Source of the DNA: Aeropyrum camini SY1 = JCM 12091
GTDB taxonomy: Archaea; Thermoproteota; Thermoprotei_A; Sulfolobales; Acidilobaceae
NCBI RefSeq assembly: GCF_000591035.1
Contig: NC_022521.1
Coordinates: 1,240,001-1,304,000 of the forward strand
Reading direction: 5' to 3'
Length of the DNA stretch: 64,000 bases
Below the pieces are notes generated by a model. The model saw nothing but the letters and a program-made list of their open reading frames with translations, searched no databases and was not told where the DNA came from. The position numbers were made by a program, and so were the translations under genes. Of this stretch, positions 1-7,695 are shown piece after piece. Position 1 is the stretch's first letter. Each line of letters begins with the position of its first letter.

Positions 1-187
1 CCTTCCCCAGAGCCCTCGATACTATAATTACCTCGTAACCGAGATCTTGGAGGAGGCGTGTAAGATCCCTTACATGCGACTGCACCCCTCCCACTGAGCT
101 AGGGTGGAAGTCCATAACCATGGCTATCCTAGAGCCCCTGGGGGGAGGGCTGCTCTCGAGGTCCTCGACCCTTTTTAGACCGCCCAA
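1..187 (-). CDS. Glycosyltransferase family 4-like protein, N-terminal fragment cut by the window edge
   Basis: The minus strand is open from a TTG at 187 to the window edge. The translation contains RIAMVMDFHPSSVGGVQSHV, followed by a helix and a second strand ending in VIIVSR. This is the usual first beta-alpha-beta unit of GT-B glycosyltransferases of family 4, where the glycine-rich GGV turn starts the first helix. An ATG at 121 is also in frame, but starting there would cut into the first beta strand, so the TTG at 187 fits better. Nothing after about 62 residues is visible, so the sugar donor and acceptor cannot be named. Confidence 0.6.
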   Translation of the reverse strand, partial: MGGLKRVEDLESSPPPRGSRIAMVMDFHPSSVGGVQSHVRDLTRLLQDLGYEVIIVSRALGK

Positions 188-260
188 CGCTGTTCACCGT
201 TAACCAGTAGGTTGTTGAGCTTTAGATTGGGCTGCGGAAAGCGTGTTGCCAGGGGTAATC

Positions 261-268
261 TTTATATT
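261..268 (+). promoter_or_regulatory. TATA box of the homoserine kinase gene
   Basis: The octamer tttatatt lies about 26-30 bases upstream of a probable start near 290. That leaves a leader of roughly 30 bases before the TTG start at 322. Position and composition fit an archaeal TATA element; no experiment supports it. Confidence 0.45.
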
Positions 269-321
269 GTCAAGAGGTATTATCAAAACCCCTTAGAAAG
301 CCGTGGGGGTGTCTAGATGCT

Positions 322-1266
322 TTGGCCTGCTCCAGAGCTAGGGCTAGGGCTTACTCCTCCGCAGCCAACCTAGGCCCCGGCTTCGACGCTCTAGCGGTGG
401 CTTTGAATGCTTACTACGACGAGGTTGAGGCTAAAATCTGCACCGGCCGTGGAGGCGGCGTTTATGTGGATAGGGTGGAGGGCAAGTTCTCGGTAGGCGT
501 CTCGCCAGGTTCCAACACAGCCGCAGAAGCAGTTCGGGAGCTACTTAATAGCGAGGGTGTTGAGGCCGAGGTCGAGATTAGGATATACAAGGGCGTGCCG
601 CCTGGCAGAGGGCTAGGCAGCAGCGGGGCTTCTGCTGCTGCAGCGGTTGTTGCAGTGTCTCACGCTCTAGACATGGAACTCGCCAAGGAGAAGCTAGTAT
701 TCTATGCAGGGGCGGGCGAGAGGGCGGCGGCTGGGCAGCCCCATTTCGACAATGCAGCCGCCAGTATACTCGGCGGGCTTGCTATAGTAGCCAGCGACTC
801 TGCGGGCAGGCTCCGCGTCTTCACTGTCCCGTTGGAGGCTTGGTTCTCGGTGGTGACGCCGATGAACCCTGTCCCGGAGGGTAAGACGGGTGTGATGAGG
901 AGTGTGCTACCGGAGAGAGTCGGTTTCGGCGAGGCAGTGAGGAACTTCTCGAGGGCGGCAGGCATTGTAGCGGCCGCGGTTAACGGCGATCTAGAGTCGA
1001 TGGGGGCTCTCATGATGTCTGACGAGATAGTGGAGCCTCGTAGAAGGAGTTACGTGCCGTGCTATAGCCAGGTGAGAAAGGCAGCCCTCCATGCGGGCGC
1101 ACTAGGCTTCACACTAAGCGGAGCTGGCCCCTCCATGGTAGCTCTGGCTGCTAGCAGGGAGGCGGCGGTTGAGATAGCGTCTGCCATGGAGGAGGCCTGC
1201 GCATGCTGCGAGAACCCTCTGGCTACCGTTGCTGAGCCCGGCCCAGGAGCCTATCTAGTAGGGTGA
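322..1266 (+). CDS. thrB: Homoserine kinase (GHMP kinase family)
   Basis: It phosphorylates L-homoserine to O-phospho-L-homoserine with ATP in threonine synthesis. The 314 residues match the family length. The GHMP ATP-binding motif PPGRGLGSSGASAAA lies at about 93-107, the N-terminal SSAANLGPGFD substrate motif at 12-22, and the C-terminal LSGAGPSMVAL motif near 263-273. The start is TTG with a G-rich Shine-Dalgarno sequence (ggggg) about 12 bases upstream. An ATG at 317 is out of frame. The next gene begins 6 bases after the stop, so the two are almost certainly co-transcribed. Confidence 0.93.
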   Translation: MACSRARARAYSSAANLGPGFDALAVALNAYYDEVEAKICTGRGGGVYVDRVEGKFSVGVSPGSNTAAEAVRELLNSEGVEAEVEIRIYKGVPPGRGLGSSGASAAAAVVAVSHALDMELAKEKLVFYAGAGERAAAGQPHFDNAAASILGGLAIVASDSAGRLRVFTVPLEAWFSVVTPMNPVPEGKTGVMRSVLPERVGFGEAVRNFSRAAGIVAAAVNGDLESMGALMMSDEIVEPRRRSYVPCYSQVRKAALHAGALGFTLSGAGPSMVALAASREAAVEIASAMEEACACCENPLATVAEPGPGAYLVG

Positions 1267-1272
1267 TGTGCT

Positions 1273-2442
1273 GTGGGTTGGGTTACAAGGTGGGTTAGAG
1301 GCGGCTGGAGGCCTTCGAAAGACCCGGCTAGAGAGCCTGTGGTGCCTCCCGTGAGCGTATCAGCTATCTACGTCCACCCTCCCGGCAGCTTTGAGCGCGA
1401 GTATCCTAGAGTAGGCGATCTTAAGTATGGGCGGGAGAACAACCCTACAGTGCTAGGCTTCGAGGAGGCCCTGGCTAGCCTGGAGGAAGGCCGCTGGGCA
1501 CTTGCCTTCAACAGTGGGATGGCTGCACTCTCTACACTAGTATTCTACGAGATAGCCAGAGGGGCTCGGAGGATTCTTCTTGAACGGCTAACTTACGGCT
1601 CCACGAGAAGCCTTCTAGAAATGGTTTCCTCGATAACCGGGGTCGAGGTTAGGCTGGCTGGCCCCCCATGGGAGAGCCTCCTAGACCTCGTCTGCTGGTC
1701 TGACCTGGTTATAGTGGAGTCGATGGCCAACCCAACACTCAGAGTACCGCCTCTGAGCGAGGTCTATGGGGAGGCGAGAAGCTGTGGTGCTAGGGTTGTA
1801 GTAGACAATACATTCGCGACGCCAGTAGCATATAGGCCGCTGGAGGGGGGGGCTCGCTATTCCCTTGAGAGCCTTACCAAATACATCTCAGGGCATAACG
1901 ACGTTGTCGGCGGCTCCATATCGGGCGGTTTTGATGACGATCTTGAACCGCTTTGGAACATGAGAAAGATCATGGGAACTATTATGCAGCCTATAGACGC
2001 CTACCTGGCGTGGCGCGGAATGAAGACGCTCAAACCCAGGTTTGAAGCCCAGTCCAAGGCTGCTCTGGAGGTTGCTGAGTGGCTTGAGAGCCGTGAGAAG
2101 GTGAAGAGGGTTTACTACCCAGGGCTTCCCAGCCATCCGGACCACGAGCTGGCTAGGAAGGAGCTGAACGGGCTCTACGGTGCAGTGGTGAGCTTCGAGA
2201 TAGGGGGGGGAAGGGGGGAGGTGTTCAGGCTACTCTCGAGGCTGAAGCTTGTGACGCCCAGCCCGAGTTTCGGAGGGGTCGAGACGATTATATCTTATCC
2301 AGCCATATCCAGCCACAGCAACCTAGACCCCGTGGAGAGGGCTGAGCTTGGTATAACCGAGGGGCTGCTGAGGCTGAGCGTTGGTCTTGAAGATGTGGCT
2401 GACGTCATCAGCGATTTATCACAAGCTCTCTCGGCAATATAG
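1273..2442 (+). CDS. Cystathionine gamma-synthase/lyase-type PLP enzyme
   Basis: This is a fold-type I PLP enzyme of the Cys/Met metabolism family, 389 residues. The phosphate-site motif KYGRENNPT is near 51-59, the aspartate that contacts the pyridine nitrogen is in VDNTFATP at 177-184, and the Schiff-base lysine is K203 in SLTKYISGHND. The start is GTG. The family covers cystathionine gamma-synthase, gamma-lyase and O-acylhomoserine sulfhydrylase, and sequence reading alone does not separate these. The 6-base spacing from homoserine kinase suggests use of O-phosphohomoserine, as in plant cystathionine gamma-synthase; that is inference. Confidence 0.85.
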   Translation: MGWVTRWVRGGWRPSKDPAREPVVPPVSVSAIYVHPPGSFEREYPRVGDLKYGRENNPTVLGFEEALASLEEGRWALAFNSGMAALSTLVFYEIARGARRILLERLTYGSTRSLLEMVSSITGVEVRLAGPPWESLLDLVCWSDLVIVESMANPTLRVPPLSEVYGEARSCGARVVVDNTFATPVAYRPLEGGARYSLESLTKYISGHNDVVGGSISGGFDDDLEPLWNMRKIMGTIMQPIDAYLAWRGMKTLKPRFEAQSKAALEVAEWLESREKVKRVYYPGLPSHPDHELARKELNGLYGAVVSFEIGGGRGEVFRLLSRLKLVTPSPSFGGVETIISYPAISSHSNLDPVERAELGITEGLLRLSVGLEDVADVISDLSQALSAI

Positions 2443-2557
2443 AACAAGCACCCGCTCTAAGCAACACAGTATCACCGTGTGAATACACCAGTATCATTTA
2501 CGCTGAACCCCCTACCCTATACAGCGTTCATAACTTTTTCCCGGGTGCCAGAGGAGA

Positions 2558-2890
2558 ATGGCTGTACCCTTCCTCTGGAGGCAGGCTATCAGCCTTTCCG
2601 AGTTTTACAGGGAGATAGCCAAGGGCCAGAAAGACCCGTTTAAGAAGAGCATTCTAAACCTAGCGTCAATAGCGCTCGAGGAGCTTTCGGACGAGCTAGC
2701 CGCAGGGGCGGTGAGAGAGGCTACCAGGAAGAAGCTCATGTATATCAGGGATATGATGAGGCACAACAATATGCCGCACTACAGCCTAGACAAGATAATA
2801 GAGAGAGTGTCGAGGACAGCGTGGAACGGTGTTCCAGTGGGGAGCCCTGGCGGTATAGGGGGTTACGAGTACCTGCTAGGCCTCACGTAG
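2558..2890 (+). CDS. Conserved-looking small protein, function unknown
   Basis: I do not recognise this 110-residue protein. It starts with ATG after a G-rich stretch (ccagaggag) that can serve as ribosome binding site. Residues 8-95 look wholly alpha-helical and are rich in charged residues, with no signal peptide, membrane segment or cysteine pair. The C-terminal 20 residues are glycine-rich (VPVGSPGGIGGYEYLLGL). A run of T and A just upstream (ataacttttt, about 2529-2538) could be its promoter. Codon use is like that of its neighbours, which supports a real gene. Confidence 0.6.
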   Translation: MAVPFLWRQAISLSEFYREIAKGQKDPFKKSILNLASIALEELSDELAAGAVREATRKKLMYIRDMMRHNNMPHYSLDKIIERVSRTAWNGVPVGSPGGIGGYEYLLGLT

Positions 2891-2950
2891 CGATGGAGAT
2901 TCATATTCTACGGTATTAGCGAGCGATGGCCATGGTGTTGAGAGTGTTGC

Positions 2951-3382
2951 TCACAGCTTAAGCCTCATAGCCCTCGACGCGGTAACCTCCTCTAGCTCCC
3001 GCTGGCTGCATACTTTCCTGCCGCCCTCAGAAGCTTCGAGTCTTAGAAGATTGAGTAGCCTCAATAGACTATCCTTAGACAGACCTACAATATATATTAC
3101 ATCAAACTTCTCGGCTGGCTTCAGCTCAGAGAGCTGTTTAAGTCCTAGCGAGATTATCTTCACGTGCAGTGCTGGATTGCGGATTCTAGCAGATCCCGCT
3201 GTACGGTCCTCAAGCATGTAGAGGTATGCTATAGCTACCTTACACGGCCCGGGATCCTCATCCCCCGTGTAGTACACGGTAACCGGATCCTCGCCCGCTT
3301 GCAACTCCTCGTCAGGCTGTTTGGGAGGAGGTTCTACTCTGGCTAGGTAGATGGGGATGAGGGGAGTGTGGATCTCAAACAT
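2951..3382 (-). CDS. Hypothetical protein coupled to the ubiquitin-like/PRTase fusion gene
   Basis: The ATG at 3382 gives 143 residues beginning MFEIHTPLIPIYLA. It overlaps the 3' end of the upstream gene (stop at 3375) by 8 bases, a typical coupled arrangement. An in-frame start at 3412 would intrude further into the upstream gene. The protein alternates predicted strands and helices (VTVYYTGDEDPG; KFDVIYIVGLSKDSLLRLLNLL), giving a Rossmann-like impression, but I see no catalytic motif. It probably works with the fusion protein in the same operon; its function is unknown. Confidence 0.6.
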   Translation of the reverse strand: MFEIHTPLIPIYLARVEPPPKQPDEELQAGEDPVTVYYTGDEDPGPCKVAIAYLYMLEDRTAGSARIRNPALHVKIISLGLKQLSELKPAEKFDVIYIVGLSKDSLLRLLNLLRLEASEGGRKVCSQRELEEVTASRAMRLKL

Positions 3383-4196
3383 TATAGCCCGATGCCCTGA
3401 GCTCCTCCTCAACCTCCCTCCTCTCCCATGGGAACACGATCCACTTATCCAGGCTCTTAGAGTAGTAGTCTGGCACCAGGTTTGTCCAGGGCTTTATATA
3501 TAGTGTGGCTGTCTTTACCTGGGCTGGAAGGTAGAGGTCAACAGCCTCTATAGCGTGTTGCAGGGTTAAACCAGAGTCGCTAACGTCATCCACTATAAGA
3601 ACATTCTTGTCTTTAACCTCTATCACGAGCGGCTGTCTTAGGAAGGGTCTCGGCTTCCTAACCCCCACGGATGTGTAGAGCTTAATCTCGACCACACCTA
3701 TATTCTTGACGCCTAGAGCGTCGGCGAGGAGGAGGGCGGGGACAATGCCGCCCCTCAGTATACCAACTATGACTTCCGGCTCGAAACCGCTCCTAACTAT
3801 CTTATCGGCGACATCACTAACAGCATGCTCTATATCCCTCCACGTGAGGTGTATAAGCTCAACCCTCCTACCACTAACCTCCTTTGAACCCCCGTGGGTT
3901 ACTGGCAGCACAATAACCTCCTCCTCCACCTCCTGGTCCTCTGGCAGTAGGCGGTAGTCGACTCCATCGACGAAAACCAGGTAGCCTGGCTTAGGCCTCC
4001 CCTCCTCGTCTATAGCCTCCTTAAGCCCCTCAACCTGCTCAACAGCCTTCCTCAAAACAGCACTCCAGCCAAGCTCTCCGCCCTCAACCTCTATGATCTC
4101 CCTTCCAACCCTCTCCCTAAGGCCTCCCATTAGCCTGACTCTAACCTTCCTACTAGTGGAGCTAGAACCTCCCTCCGTCGAATAGACGCTATTCAT
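3375..4196 (-). CDS. Ubiquitin-like (MoaD/ThiS) domain fused to a phosphoribosyltransferase
   Basis: The 273 residues hold two modules. Residues 17-103 have a beta-grasp pattern of the MoaD/ThiS/SAMP type (VRVRLMGGLRERVG; YLVFVDGVDYRLL; EEEVIVLPVTHGG), ending in the di-glycine at 102-103 that these carriers normally have as their free C-terminus. After a six-residue linker, residues 110-273 form a type I phosphoribosyltransferase: hood strand VELIHLTWRDIEHAV, PPi loop VGILRGGIVPA at 144-154, and PRPP motif VLIVDDVSDSGLTL at 199-212. The transferase resembles crenarchaeal xanthine/guanine-type enzymes, but the base is not certain. No frame break separates the modules. The head-to-tail order with an internal GG recalls ubiquitin precursor fusions. 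Confidence 0.85.
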   Translation of the reverse strand: MNSVYSTEGGSSSTSRKVRVRLMGGLRERVGREIIEVEGGELGWSAVLRKAVEQVEGLKEAIDEEGRPKPGYLVFVDGVDYRLLPEDQEVEEEVIVLPVTHGGSKEVSGRRVELIHLTWRDIEHAVSDVADKIVRSGFEPEVIVGILRGGIVPALLLADALGVKNIGVVEIKLYTSVGVRKPRPFLRQPLVIEVKDKNVLIVDDVSDSGLTLQHAIEAVDLYLPAQVKTATLYIKPWTNLVPDYYSKSLDKWIVFPWERREVEEELRASGYNV

Positions 4197-4361
4197 AATC
4201 TTATCCCCGCTAGGCCCGACGATCTAGTCTTATAATATCCTATGAGAGAGCCAGGCTTAATCAAGGTTGAAACCTGAGAGCCTTGTGTAGACTAGGATTT
4301 AGGATATAGGAGCAGAGGGCTCCCGGGTAGCTAGCCAGGCTGGAGGAGGTTGGTCTCCTGT

Positions 4362-4586
4362 TTATATCCTAGCAGACGCCTCCTCAGCCTTCTTCCTCTT
4401 GGCCGCCATATTGACGAGGTGTGTTATATAGCCTGCTATCTGGTTTCTAAGCTTCTTACTCCTATACTCTATGAGCTGTGATACTACTTTTTTATTGTGC
4501 TCGAAGTCGCCTGTGAAGAGATCAGGATACTTTTCGAGAAGCCTTCTAGCAGTCCTCTTAACAAGCCTTATTCTAACCTTACCCAT
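4362..4586 (-). CDS. rps17e: 30S ribosomal protein S17e
   Basis: This 74-residue basic protein belongs to the small subunit family shared by archaea and eukaryotes and absent from bacteria. It begins MGKVRIRLVKRTARRLLEKY, followed by the family signature FEHNKKVV and the helix around SKKLRNQIAGYITHLV. Length and sequence match archaeal S17e. It starts with ATG and appears to be transcribed alone. Confidence 0.95.
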   Translation of the reverse strand: MGKVRIRLVKRTARRLLEKYPDLFTGDFEHNKKVVSQLIEYRSKKLRNQIAGYITHLVNMAAKRKKAEEASARI

Positions 4587-4682
4587 GTTGCGATCCCCGG
4601 ATCGTTAAGGGAGGGTTTCCGCGAGGCTTTATAATGTTCGCCTCTGCTAGTGTTTTTAAGCTTTTCCATCCATTGCTTCCTT

Positions 4683-4698
4683 GAAAAAGCTTATATAG
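4683..4698 (+). promoter_or_regulatory. BRE/TATA promoter of the thermosome gene
   Basis: A purine-rich BRE-like stretch (gaaaaagc, 4683-4690) is followed directly by ttatatag (4691-4698). A start about 26 bases downstream would fall near 4720, leaving about 10 bases before the ATG at 4730. A strong promoter of this form is expected for an abundant heat-shock chaperonin. Confidence 0.6.
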
Positions 4699-4729
4699 AA
4701 GCGTAGTAACTTAGAGTTTACCGGAACTT

Positions 4730-6394
4730 ATGGTTGACCGGGTGATAGAGATGGCGGTTCAGCAGCCTATGACAGAGCCTGTAGGTATCCCAGTTATAAT
4801 ACTCAAGGAGGGCACCCAGAGGTCCTACGGCCGTGAGGCCCTCAGAGCCAACATAATGGCTGTAAGAGCTATAGCCCAGATTCTGAAAACGACCTACGGC
4901 CCGAAAGGCATGGATAAAATGCTGGTCGATAGCCTGGGCGACATCACTATAACGAACAACGGAGCCACCATACTGGACAAGATGGATGTGGCCCACCCTG
5001 CTGCCAAGATGCTTGTGCAGATAAGTAAGGGCCAGGAGGATGAGGCGGGCGACGGGACTAAGACCACCGTCATATTCGCGGGCGAGCTTCTGAAGGAGGC
5101 TGAGAAGCTTCTAGACATTAATATCCACCCGACGATAATTGTGGAGGGCTATAAAGAGGCCCTCAGGAAGGCCAGCGAGGTTATAGAGTCTATAGCCGAG
5201 CCCGTCTCCTATGACGATGTTGAGAAGCTGAAGCTAATAGCCAAGACCAGCCTCAACAGCAAGGCTGTAGCCGAGGCTAGAGACTACTTCGCGGACCTCG
5301 CAGTAGAGGCCGTCAGGACCATAGCCGAGAAGAGGGGCGACAAGTGGTATGTCGACCTGAACAACATACAGATCGTCAAGAAGCATGGCGGCAGCCTAAG
5401 GGACACCAGGCTGGTCAGGGGTATAGTGCTCGACAAAGAGGTTGTCCACCCCGACATGCCCAGGAGGGTTGAGAACGCCAAGATAGCGCTACTCGACACG
5501 CCTCTAGAGATAGAGAAGCCCGAGATAGACCTGGAGATTAGCATAACCAGCCCCGAGCAGATAAAGGCCCTCTATGAGAAGCAGGAGAGGATACTCCAGG
5601 AGAAGATCGAGAAGATCGCCGCTACCGGTGCTAACGTCGTGATCACCCAGAAGGGCATCGACGACGTGGCCCAGCACTTCCTGGCGAAGAAGGGTATACT
5701 GGCTGTGAGGAGGGTGAAGAGGAGCGACATAGAGAAGATAGCCAGGGCTACGGGCGCTAGGATTGTGACCGACATAGACGATCTCAGGCCCGAGGACCTC
5801 GGCTACGCCGAGCTGGTTGAGGAGAGGAAGGTCGGAGAGGATAAGATGGTGTTCATAGAGGGCGCCAAGAACCCGAAGAGCGTCACCATACTACTCAGAG
5901 GCGGCTTCGAGAGGCTAGTCGACGAGGCTGAGAGGGCCCTCCACGACGCCCTCAGCGTAGTGGCCGACGCCATAATGGATGGTAAGATTGTGGCTGGCGG
6001 CGGCGCCGTCGAGGCGGAGATCGCTAAGGTGCTGTACGAGTACTCCTCTAAGCTGCCTGGCAAGACACAGCTGGCGGTCGAGGCCTTCGCTAGGGCTGTT
6101 GAGGCTCTACCCCAGGCCCTAGCCCACAACGCTGGCCACGACCCGATAGAGGTTCTCGTCAAGCTGAGGAGTGCCCACGAGAGGCCTGAGAACAAGTGGT
6201 ACGGCGTAGACCTGGACACTGGCGATATAGTGGACATGTGGAGCAGGGGAGTGCTAGAGCCTATGAGGGTTAAGCTCAACGCGCTGAAGGCTGCTACAGA
6301 GGTGGCCTCCCTAATACTGAGGATCGACGACGTCATAGCCGCTAGGAAGGAAGAGGAGGAGAAGGAGGAGAAGAAGGGCGGGGAGGAGGAGTAA
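4730..6394 (+). CDS. thsB: Thermosome (group II chaperonin) subunit
   Basis: This is an ATP-driven folding chamber subunit of 554 residues. The family signatures are intact: KTTYGPKGMDKMLV at 53-66, ITNNGATIL at 74-82, GDGTKTTV at 107-114 and the hydrolytic region MDGKIVAGGGAVEAEIA in the second half. The C-terminus ends in a Glu/Lys/Gly-rich tail (EEEEKEEKKGGEEE), as in other archaeal thermosomes. An in-frame ATG at 4751 gives the more usual N-terminus, so either start is possible. By neighbourhood I take it for the beta subunit of A. pernix; the alpha/beta choice is less certain than the family. Confidence 0.95.
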   Translation: MVDRVIEMAVQQPMTEPVGIPVIILKEGTQRSYGREALRANIMAVRAIAQILKTTYGPKGMDKMLVDSLGDITITNNGATILDKMDVAHPAAKMLVQISKGQEDEAGDGTKTTVIFAGELLKEAEKLLDINIHPTIIVEGYKEALRKASEVIESIAEPVSYDDVEKLKLIAKTSLNSKAVAEARDYFADLAVEAVRTIAEKRGDKWYVDLNNIQIVKKHGGSLRDTRLVRGIVLDKEVVHPDMPRRVENAKIALLDTPLEIEKPEIDLEISITSPEQIKALYEKQERILQEKIEKIAATGANVVITQKGIDDVAQHFLAKKGILAVRRVKRSDIEKIARATGARIVTDIDDLRPEDLGYAELVEERKVGEDKMVFIEGAKNPKSVTILLRGGFERLVDEAERALHDALSVVADAIMDGKIVAGGGAVEAEIAKVLYEYSSKLPGKTQLAVEAFARAVEALPQALAHNAGHDPIEVLVKLRSAHERPENKWYGVDLDTGDIVDMWSRGVLEPMRVKLNALKAATEVASLILRIDDVIAARKEEEEKEEKKGGEEE

Positions 6395-6594
6395 ACCCCC
6401 AGCCCCCCAGTAAAGAGAGATACATCCCTTTTTAACACGTTTAATCCCCACCTAATTCCCGTCTAGTCGCACCTAACACCTCCTACGGCTCGGCCCTTTC
6501 AAACCCCCTCCTCCCAGCTATATCTTATAACTCTGTTTGTAGGCAGATTCGAGTTTGGAGTATTAGCGGTTGGCGAGAGCCGGGGTGGCTGCCT

Positions 6595-7680
6595 GTGGAT
6601 GTTGAAGAGAGGTTCAACAGGATTGCTCGGAATACCGTCGAAATTGTTACCGTCGACGAGTTGAGGAGGCTACTGGAGTCAGGCGGGGGTATTAAGGGTT
6701 ACATAGGCTATGAGCCCAGCGGCGTCGCCCATATAGGCTGGCTTGTGTGGATGTATAAGGTTAAGGATCTGGTGGAGGCCGGTGTAGATTTCTCCGTATT
6801 AGAGGCTACCTGGCACGCCTATATAAACGATAAGCTCGGGGGGGACATGGAACTCATTAGGACTGCCGCGAGGATTGTGAGGCGTGTTATGGAGGCTGCC
6901 GGAGTTCCCGCTGAGAGGGTTAGGTTTGTGGACGCTGAGGAGCTTGCCAGCGATAAAGACTACTGGGGGCTTGTCATAAGGGTTGCCAAGAGGGCCAGCC
7001 TGGCGAGGGTTAGGAGGGCGCTAACTATAATGGGTAGGAGGGCTGAGGAGGCCGAGGTCGACGCTTCAAAACTCATATACCCCCTAATGCAGGTGTCTGA
7101 CATCTTCTACATGGACCTCGACATAGCCCTTGGAGGTATGGATCAGAGGAAAGCGCATATGCTGGCTAGGGATGTGGCCGAGAAGCTAGGCAGGAAGAAG
7201 CCTGTTGCAATCCACACCCCCATAATCTCTAGCCTCCAGGGCCCGGGGAGGATGGAGGCTTCCCCGGGTGAGATAGATGATGTACTGGCCGAGGTAAAGA
7301 TGAGCAAGTCCAAGCCTGAGACTGCTGTGTTCGTGGTTGACAGCGACGAGGATATAAGGAGGAAGATAAGGAAGGCTTACTGCCCAGCCAGGCAGGTTCA
7401 GGGTAACCCTGTGCTCGAGATAGCTAGGTACGTTCTATTCGCTAGAGACGGGTTTATACTCAGGGTGGAGAGGCCCTCCAGGTATGGGGGCCCTGTAGAG
7501 TATGTGAGCTACGAGGAGCTGGAGAGAGACTATGCCGAGGGGAGGCTGCACCCCCTGGACCTCAAGAACGCTGTAGCAGAGAGTCTGGTCGAGATAGTGA
7601 GGCCCATAAGGGAGGCGGTCCTCAGCGACTCTACAATGAGGAGGGCCCTGGAAGTTATAGAGGGTAGGGTAACGAGGTAG
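6595..7680 (+). CDS. tyrS: Tyrosyl-tRNA synthetase
   Basis: A class I aminoacyl-tRNA synthetase that charges tRNA-Tyr. Its 361 residues match the short archaeal form that lacks the bacterial S4-like C-terminal domain. The HIGH motif appears as AHIGW at 45-49 following GYEPSG, the tyrosine-binding MQVSDIFYMDLDIALGGMDQ is in the middle, and the KMSKS loop is VKMSKSKPE near 235. The start is GTG. A TATA-like element (ctatatcttataa, about 6521-6533) lies about 60-75 bases upstream. The gene is monocistronic. Confidence 0.95.
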   Translation: MDVEERFNRIARNTVEIVTVDELRRLLESGGGIKGYIGYEPSGVAHIGWLVWMYKVKDLVEAGVDFSVLEATWHAYINDKLGGDMELIRTAARIVRRVMEAAGVPAERVRFVDAEELASDKDYWGLVIRVAKRASLARVRRALTIMGRRAEEAEVDASKLIYPLMQVSDIFYMDLDIALGGMDQRKAHMLARDVAEKLGRKKPVAIHTPIISSLQGPGRMEASPGEIDDVLAEVKMSKSKPETAVFVVDSDEDIRRKIRKAYCPARQVQGNPVLEIARYVLFARDGFILRVERPSRYGGPVEYVSYEELERDYAEGRLHPLDLKNAVAESLVEIVRPIREAVLSDSTMRRALEVIEGRVTR

Positions 7681-7695
7681 TATATTGCCCGACCT

